Positions 34,364 to 38,350 of a stretch of 38,350 nt of DNA are shown one piece after another; within the stretch, counting starts at the first letter, position 1, and each line of letters begins with the position of its first letter. Below the pieces are notes generated by a model, which was not told the DNA's origin, did no database searches, and was given only the letters and a program-made list of their open reading frames with translations. Source of the stretch: Planctomycetota bacterium. Its GTDB lineage: Bacteria; Planctomycetota; Planctomycetia; Pirellulales; Pirellulaceae. The translations under genes were made by a program, and so were the position numbers. The stretch is from positions 1 through 38,350 of the forward strand of contig JAJDEH010000163.1 in NCBI GenBank assembly GCA_029259935.1, written 5' to 3'.

Positions 34364-34630
34364 GTGCCCCGCGTCATCTATTCTCTTCTGTTCGACCTGC
34401 GAACGCTTGAGGCCGGCAGCGTGCAACTCGTGGCACCGCTGAATGCCGTGGGCCAGTCCCGACATTGCCGAGCCGTTCCGCCCAAGCAACGAGTGATTGA
34501 CCTTCGCATTGGGGACTTCATCCGGCATGGCCGTCACGTTTACGAAGTCGTGGGCATTCGAGCGTATCGCGAGGCAAACTGGCCCGAGGGGGCGAAGCGG
34601 TTGATGGAAGGGTACGAGGTGCGCACTTGA
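34364..34630 (+). CDS. Small unknown protein (88 aa)
   Basis: Starts at GTG 34364 with GGAG about 9 nt upstream. The 88 residues carry a beta-rich end (IDLRIGDFIRHGRHVYEVVGIRAYRE) reminiscent of small SH3-like barrels, preceded by a short hydrophobic strand (IYSLLFDL). No cysteines or charged catalytic cluster. It follows the nuclease gene by 67 nt in the same direction. A family name is not possible from sequence alone. Confidence 0.5.
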   Translation: MPRVIYSLLFDLRTLEAGSVQLVAPLNAVGQSRHCRAVPPKQRVIDLRIGDFIRHGRHVYEVVGIRAYREANWPEGAKRLMEGYEVRT

Positions 34631-34842
34631 TAGGATGTCAGCGAACCGACATAGTTGGGAGTGTCGCGGCATCAATCAGCGCAATCAATGCGGACTTTGA
34701 TTGCCTTGGGAATTTCGGCCCAGTTTTCGACGAGCCCGGCAAGCTCGGGCGGGACTTTGGGGATCGTCGCGCCACCCGTCGGGGTCGGCACCACTACGGG
34801 CACCTCGGTGTCTTGCGTTTGCCGTAACTCTTGGCTACGTTG

Positions 34843-34909
34843 GGCGTTGCGTCCGGCAGGGAGCGGATTGCAAATCCGCGATGCGGCGGTTCGAATCCGC
34901 CCGGCGCCT
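34843..34909 (+). tRNA. tRNA-Cys (GCA) with reduced D arm
   Basis: The acceptor stem GGCGTTG (34843-34849) pairs with CGGCGCC (34902-34908) using two G-U pairs, and the discriminator is T. The anticodon stem-loop is GCGGA-TTGCAAA-TCCGC with anticodon GCA at 34870-34872. The T arm is perfect (GGCGG-TTCGAAT-CCGCC). Only 13 nt separate the acceptor and anticodon stems, leaving a 3-bp D stem with a 5-nt loop and no TA/GG landmarks; position 8 is C instead of T. The total is 67 nt without CCA. It is either an unusual but working tRNA, a degenerate copy, or an island end derived from a tRNA-Cys gene. A strong terminator follows 11 nt later. Confidence 0.7.
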
Positions 34910-34920
34910 CTTATCGTTTT

Positions 34921-34957
34921 CGCAACAATCTGCACCCCCTCGGTGCAGATTGTTGCG
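34921..34957 (+). terminator. Strong hairpin terminator after tRNA-Cys
   Basis: CGCAACAATCTGCACC (34921-34936) and its exact complement (34942-34957) make a 16-bp stem with a 5-nt loop, followed by TTTCG. The preceding TTATCGTTTT would give a weak A/T tract for the other strand. Intrinsic terminator by form, though the T-run is short. Confidence 0.75.
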
Positions 34958-35077
34958 TTTCGTGCGGGGTTTCCTCGGAGTACCTGCGCCATTTCTACCG
35001 GGTTGACGAGGGTGTTGGGGTGTCAAAGTTGCCAATTGGCGGCGACTGTAGCGTCTGAGGTTCGCACGAAGAATGGC

Positions 35078-35160
35078 TTCCCCGCTTCACGACGAGCCGG
35101 CCATGCTAACAGGGCGAACACCCGTCTTACGCAGCGAAGTTTTTTCCCGTCCGATCCTGA
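35078..35160 (+). repeat. 84-bp dispersed repeat, copy 1
   Basis: TTCCCCGCTTCAC...GAGCCGGCCATGCTAACAGG...CCGATCCTGA; about 80% identical by eye to 35868-35951 and in the same orientation. It contains the small palindrome GGGCGAACACCC-type core, variable in the arms. Intergenic. Confidence 0.75.
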
Positions 35161-35254
35161 CCATCGCCGCAAAGCGCGCCCGTCGCGAGAACTTGGACGT
35201 TGTGCGACAGAACGGAGGGCACATGCATTGCCCACAATCCTGACACCTTGTCGC

Positions 35255-35770
35255 GTGCCGTGGCTTATCTCGTCGTCAACGAGCGGCGTCACGCTTATTC
35301 ACTCAGAAAGCGACACGGAACCAGAATGTTTGGTCATTCTTGGCGGTGGACGTCTCACGCCTGATGGCCGTACTGACTCGCGGCGGATCGATATCACGTT
35401 CAAGATGTGCTACCACGCTCGTCTTGGTCCGCACGCTGACTCTGACACAATAGAGTCCGTCGGGTACACAATCGATGCAAATTACGATGGCAACATTAAC
35501 GATTACCTCCAATGGCTACGCCACACGTGGACGGAGACGGGACTTTGTCCTGCTTCAGGTTTCTACGTTGCGACAAAATCGGATTGGCTCATCACATTGC
35601 CGTCATTCTTTCAGCAAAACTATCGGCACTACGTTGTTGAAGGACGCGACGGCTACGTCGAGTTGATTGCCGGGCGATTCGCGTGGCAAGAGTGGATATG
35701 GTCGAAAGGCCATCGTGATGACGCACCATCAAGTGGTCCTGTTGTCGGCAGCGGCGAAGGTGTCGCATAA
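35255..35770 (+). CDS. Unknown protein (171 aa), possibly immunity-like
   Basis: The start is uncertain: GTG 35255 or TTG 35228; longer in-frame extensions run back through the tRNA and a repeat and are not credible. The body is mixed alpha/beta: ECLVILGGGRLTP, ITFKMCYHARLGPH, then NDYLQWLRHTWTETGLC and a beta-rich close YVELIAGRFAWQEWIW. The compact aromatic end resembles small immunity or toxin-neutralising proteins, but I can name no family. It lies alone between two copies of the 84-bp repeat. Confidence 0.55.
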   Translation: MPWLISSSTSGVTLIHSESDTEPECLVILGGGRLTPDGRTDSRRIDITFKMCYHARLGPHADSDTIESVGYTIDANYDGNINDYLQWLRHTWTETGLCPASGFYVATKSDWLITLPSFFQQNYRHYVVEGRDGYVELIAGRFAWQEWIWSKGHRDDAPSSGPVVGSGEGVA

Positions 35771-36189
35771 ACAGGCCGTGAACCAGGGCGGCCAAACAAC
35801 GCGTGTCTTGAAATAAGGGGCTCTTGGCGACCGCCCGGTTAGGATCGCGCGGAATACAATATACAATTTCCCCGCTTCGCAGCGAGCCGGCCATGCTAGC
35901 AGGGCGAACGCCCGCCTTACCCAACGGAAGTAATTTTTTGCCCGATCCTGAGCTCGGCATTCCTTGCCGCCGGGCCGCCGTAGCGTCGCTAGACCACAGC
36001 CGCTAGCTGACGGCGTGCGCCGTAGAATGTAACTGCGGCACTCGAAATCGTCCCACGATCGACCATCCGGAAGGGCTAGAGCGCATACAGTTTCGGTCTA
36101 GCGGTATTTAACGCATGCAGGTCAAAAAGCTTCGGCAACAACCCAGCTAGCACCGACCGCTAGCAACGCTACACCCACGTGTAACCGCT
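35771..36189. other. Intergenic, about 420 bp, holds repeat copy 2
   Basis: Apart from the repeat at 35868-35951 I see no gene or clear site. It separates + strand accessory genes from the - strand channel genes, whose transcription ends here. Confidence 0.5.
35868..35951 (+). repeat. 84-bp dispersed repeat, copy 2
   Basis: TTCCCCGCTTCGC...GAGCCGGCCATGCTAGCAGG...CCGATCCTGA, with the intact palindrome GGGCG-AA-CGCCC in the middle. Matches 35078-35160. Confidence 0.75.
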
Positions 36190-37380
36190 CTAGGTGCTCG
36201 GAACGCCAAAGTATCGCCGCAACGTTTCTTGCCAACCGGAGTCGATCAGCCGCTCGAGCAGCACGCGATTGAGTGGTTCGCGCAGCGGGCTTCCTTCGGG
36301 CAGAGCGATCGCGTAATCCTGTTTCTCGAACGTAGCTGGCAGCACGTCCAGTTCGCCGGGGAAACTGGTCAGGCACAGGTAGCGCAGCATCGCCGCGTCG
36401 TAAACGACGGCGTCGATCTTTCCGGCACGCAAGTCCTCCAGGCAAGCGGCCGGCGTGTCCCGCTTGCGAAACGCGATGCCTTCTCGCATCAAGTAATCCG
36501 CGCTGGTCGAGTCGGCAACCGTGCCCACGCGAACGCGGTGCAGATCTTGCGGGCCGCGGACGTCTGATTCCAGACGGGCGAGCGTCAGCGTCGACGTGAC
36601 CGACGCCGTGAAACTGGAAATAATCAAAATCGCCGAAAACATCCAAATGATGGCCATCAGTCGCCCGCCGAGCGTCTTGGGCACCTGGTCGCCGTAGCCG
36701 ACGGTCGTCATCGTCACGGCCGCCCACCAGATGCCGTTGGCGATGCCGCTTACTGGGCCGTTGCCGAAGTTGTCGGGGTTCTTGCGACGCTCGAATAGGT
36801 AGACGAGCACGCCAGTGACCGCCAGCACCGTCAGGATGCCGGCGACGATTTCCAGAAAAATGGTCGAGAATACTCTGCGGACGACGGCGGACCACCCACG
36901 CCCTTGACCAGGCAGGACAGCGATGCCGAGTCCCGTGTGGAAATAGGAATGGCTGAAATCGACGCGTTTCTCTCGGTCGTGGGTCACGGTCAGCGCGGCC
37001 AGCGCGGCGTCGAGTTCCTTCTTTTCGAGACGGTCGAAAATCTCGTCGAGCGGCAAATCGACAAACTCGTATTGCAGGTCCAAATCGGTCGCCACGTCGC
37101 GCCACAGCTCAATGCTGATGCCCGTCCACGAGCCATCGTCTTTTTGCATCGAGAACGGGATCGATTCCTTGACGCCGATGCGGAGCACGGGCCGTTCCGC
37201 CGCATCGTCGTCGGCATCGCTATCGACATCGGTTTGCGATGCCGCCGGAGATTGCGCGAACGCTTCGACCGGGCAAGCGAGCGCTGCGCAAACGCCGAGC
37301 AAGGCAACCGCGACTTCAAATACCGCGCCCCAACAAATCGCGTTGGCGCTCGCCGCCAACCCTATGCGTTGCTCGGTCAT
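36190..37380 (-). CDS. GluR0-like ligand-gated potassium channel
   Basis: A 396-residue protein starting at ATG 37380. It opens with a signal peptide (to about residue 43, A-F-A-Q-S). The first half of a periplasmic amino-acid-binding domain (RPVLRIGVKES, GSWTGISIELWRDVA, RVDFSHSYFHTGLGIAV) is followed by a membrane helix (about 170-195). Next come the pore loop with the potassium filter T226-V-G-Y-G-D231, a second helix, and the second half of the binding domain (VRVGTVADSTSADYL, GKIDAVVYDAAMLRYL, DYAIALPEGSPLREPLN). This is the prokaryotic ionotropic glutamate receptor layout: amino-acid binding opens a K+ pore. The ligand is not predictable. It is 7 nt downstream of a paralogue, so the two are co-transcribed. 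Confidence 0.9.
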   Translation of the reverse strand: MTEQRIGLAASANAICWGAVFEVAVALLGVCAALACPVEAFAQSPAASQTDVDSDADDDAAERPVLRIGVKESIPFSMQKDDGSWTGISIELWRDVATDLDLQYEFVDLPLDEIFDRLEKKELDAALAALTVTHDREKRVDFSHSYFHTGLGIAVLPGQGRGWSAVVRRVFSTIFLEIVAGILTVLAVTGVLVYLFERRKNPDNFGNGPVSGIANGIWWAAVTMTTVGYGDQVPKTLGGRLMAIIWMFSAILIISSFTASVTSTLTLARLESDVRGPQDLHRVRVGTVADSTSADYLMREGIAFRKRDTPAACLEDLRAGKIDAVVYDAAMLRYLCLTSFPGELDVLPATFEKQDYAIALPEGSPLREPLNRVLLERLIDSGWQETLRRYFGVPST

Positions 37381-37387
37381 CGTTCGG

Positions 37388-38350
37388 CTACTCCCCGAGA
37401 TAGCGATAGATCACGTCGCTCCAGTCATCGCTCGACGTGATCGTCAGAAGGGCCTGATTGATCGGCTTGCGCAATTCGCTGCCCGGCTTCAATGCAATGG
37501 CGTAATGCTGGATGTTGAACGTCAACGGCAGGACTTCGACGGATGCGGAAAACTCCGTATTCCTGCGGTACTTCAACATCCCCACGTCGTAGACGACGGC
37601 GTCGACCTCATCTTTGGCAAGACCCTCCAGCGCGGCGTCGAGCGTTGGGTACTCGCGGTAGCGAATGCGTCGGCCGGCCAAATACTCCGCGCTCGTGCTG
37701 CCGGCGACCGTTGCCGTGCGCAGATGACGCAGATCGGCGGGCTGTTTGATCGATGGCCCCATCTGGCTGACCGTCATCGCCGAAGCCACCACGCCGGTCA
37801 ACGCCGACACGGCGATCGTGCTGGCGATCATGAGGGTGACCGCCACACCGCGTGCGACTCCGGTCGCGGGAATGACGCCCTTGTGCCCGAGCAGAATAAT
37901 CGTCGACCACCACAAACCCATGTTCACACCCTCTCGGGCGCGGCCGCCGAACATCCCTTCGTTACGGCGGCGTTCGAGCCACCAGAACAACACGCCCGCC
38001 ACGACGGAGAACAGCATCAGGCTGCCGAGAATCTTGGCGAACCGCGTCGTCATCATGCCGCGTATGACATCCCAAGCGCCGCCGGATCGATTTCGCGAAA
38101 CGGCGATTCCGAGCCCGGTCGTGTAATAGGCGTGAGAGAAATCGATCCGCCGGTCGCGTTGGGCGGTGATGCTGATCGCGGCAATCGCCGCATCGGCTTC
38201 GCCGGCTTCCAGCCCGTCGATCATCTCGGCCAACTCAACCTCGTCAAACTCGTACTCGACGCCAAGTTCGTCCGCCACGCGTCGCCAAAGCTCGATGCTG
38301 ATACCCGTCCAGCTTCCGTCGGCCCGCTTGAACGCGAACGGCGGACTTTC
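37388..38350 (-). CDS. GluR0-like receptor paralogue lacking the K+ filter (5' partial)
   Basis: The 5' end is beyond the window; 320 residues are visible. Order matches the neighbouring gene: binding-domain part (GSWTGISIELWRRVADEL, RIDFSHAYYTTGLGIAV), membrane helix, pore region, second helix, second binding part (LRTATVAGSTSAEYLAG, DEVDAVVYDVGMLKY). The pore region reads M-G-L-W-W-S-T-I-I-L-L-G-H-K-G-V-I-P. Compared with its neighbour, the filter TTVGYGD is replaced by LGHKG, two residues shorter (GHKG codons at 37877-37888). It cannot be a classic K+ channel; it may pass other ions, form mixed tetramers with the neighbour, or act only as a receptor. Confidence 0.85.
   Translation of the reverse strand, partial: ESPPFAFKRADGSWTGISIELWRRVADELGVEYEFDEVELAEMIDGLEAGEADAAIAAISITAQRDRRIDFSHAYYTTGLGIAVSRNRSGGAWDVIRGMMTTRFAKILGSLMLFSVVAGVLFWWLERRRNEGMFGGRAREGVNMGLWWSTIILLGHKGVIPATGVARGVAVTLMIASTIAVSALTGVVASAMTVSQMGPSIKQPADLRHLRTATVAGSTSAEYLAGRRIRYREYPTLDAALEGLAKDEVDAVVYDVGMLKYRRNTEFSASVEVLPLTFNIQHYAIALKPGSELRKPINQALLTITSSDDWSDVIYRYLGE

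Noticed and set aside
34655..35254. N-terminal 200 residues of a 371-residue ORF
   Set aside because: It runs through the tRNA-Cys, its terminator and an 84-bp repeat; only the part from about 35255 looks like a protein.
1..38350. CRISPR array
   Set aside because: No regularly spaced repeats of 23-50 bp seen on inspection; the repeats present are pairs or inverted.

Overview
The window reads as a GC-rich environmental bacterium. Planctomycetes (Pirellulales-like) is my best guess, from the many GTG/TTG starts, weak Shine-Dalgarno sites, long multidomain proteins and tandem GluR0-like channels. That assignment is inference only. No rRNA or housekeeping marker is present.

Layout. (1) 1-7732, + strand: the distal part of a siphophage-type tail module. 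It holds a tail-assembly-chaperone pair with a likely programmed -1 frameshift, a tape measure, several unnamed virion-type proteins, a large adhesin-like protein and a very small kinase-like protein. (2) 7886-20091, + strand: a tightly packed six-gene operon made of families that recur in defence islands. The genes are an SNF2-type helicase with a DUF3883 end, a protein with a HEPN-like RNase motif, a DUF1156 DNA methyltransferase, a DUF262 (GmrS/ParB-like) protein, a small HNH nuclease and a DUF499 P-loop ATPase. A seventh gene seems to start inside the DUF499 gene and is cut off after eight codons by a 135-bp MITE-like element. (3) 20092-25000: a decayed mobile zone with two related TA-flanked MITE-like elements, an L,D-transpeptidase-like gene, two small linked unknown genes, a hairpin element, and remains of an ISAs1 and an IS256 transposase abutting tail to tail. 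(4) 25157-29281: a 1374-aa protein joining a patatin lipase, about nine membrane segments and a GNAT-like C-terminus. (5) 29282-36189: accessory genes. These are a shortened LexA-like repressor, a receiver-like regulator lacking its phospho-aspartate, small unknown genes, a PD-(D/E)XK nuclease, a tRNA-Cys with a reduced D arm followed by a strong terminator, and two copies of an 84-bp repeat. (6) 36190-38350, - strand: two tandem GluR0-like ligand-gated channel genes. One keeps the K+ filter TVGYGD; the other replaces it with a shortened GHKG loop.

How it fits together. The defence operon directly follows tail genes and is followed by IS/MITE debris, so 7.7-36 kb looks like an accessory island next to, or carried by, a prophage. 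Within the operon the methyltransferase probably marks self DNA. The helicase and DUF499 ATPase probably handle foreign DNA. The HNH, DUF262 and HEPN proteins supply candidate DNA- and RNA-cutting activities. This division of labour is inferred from family membership.
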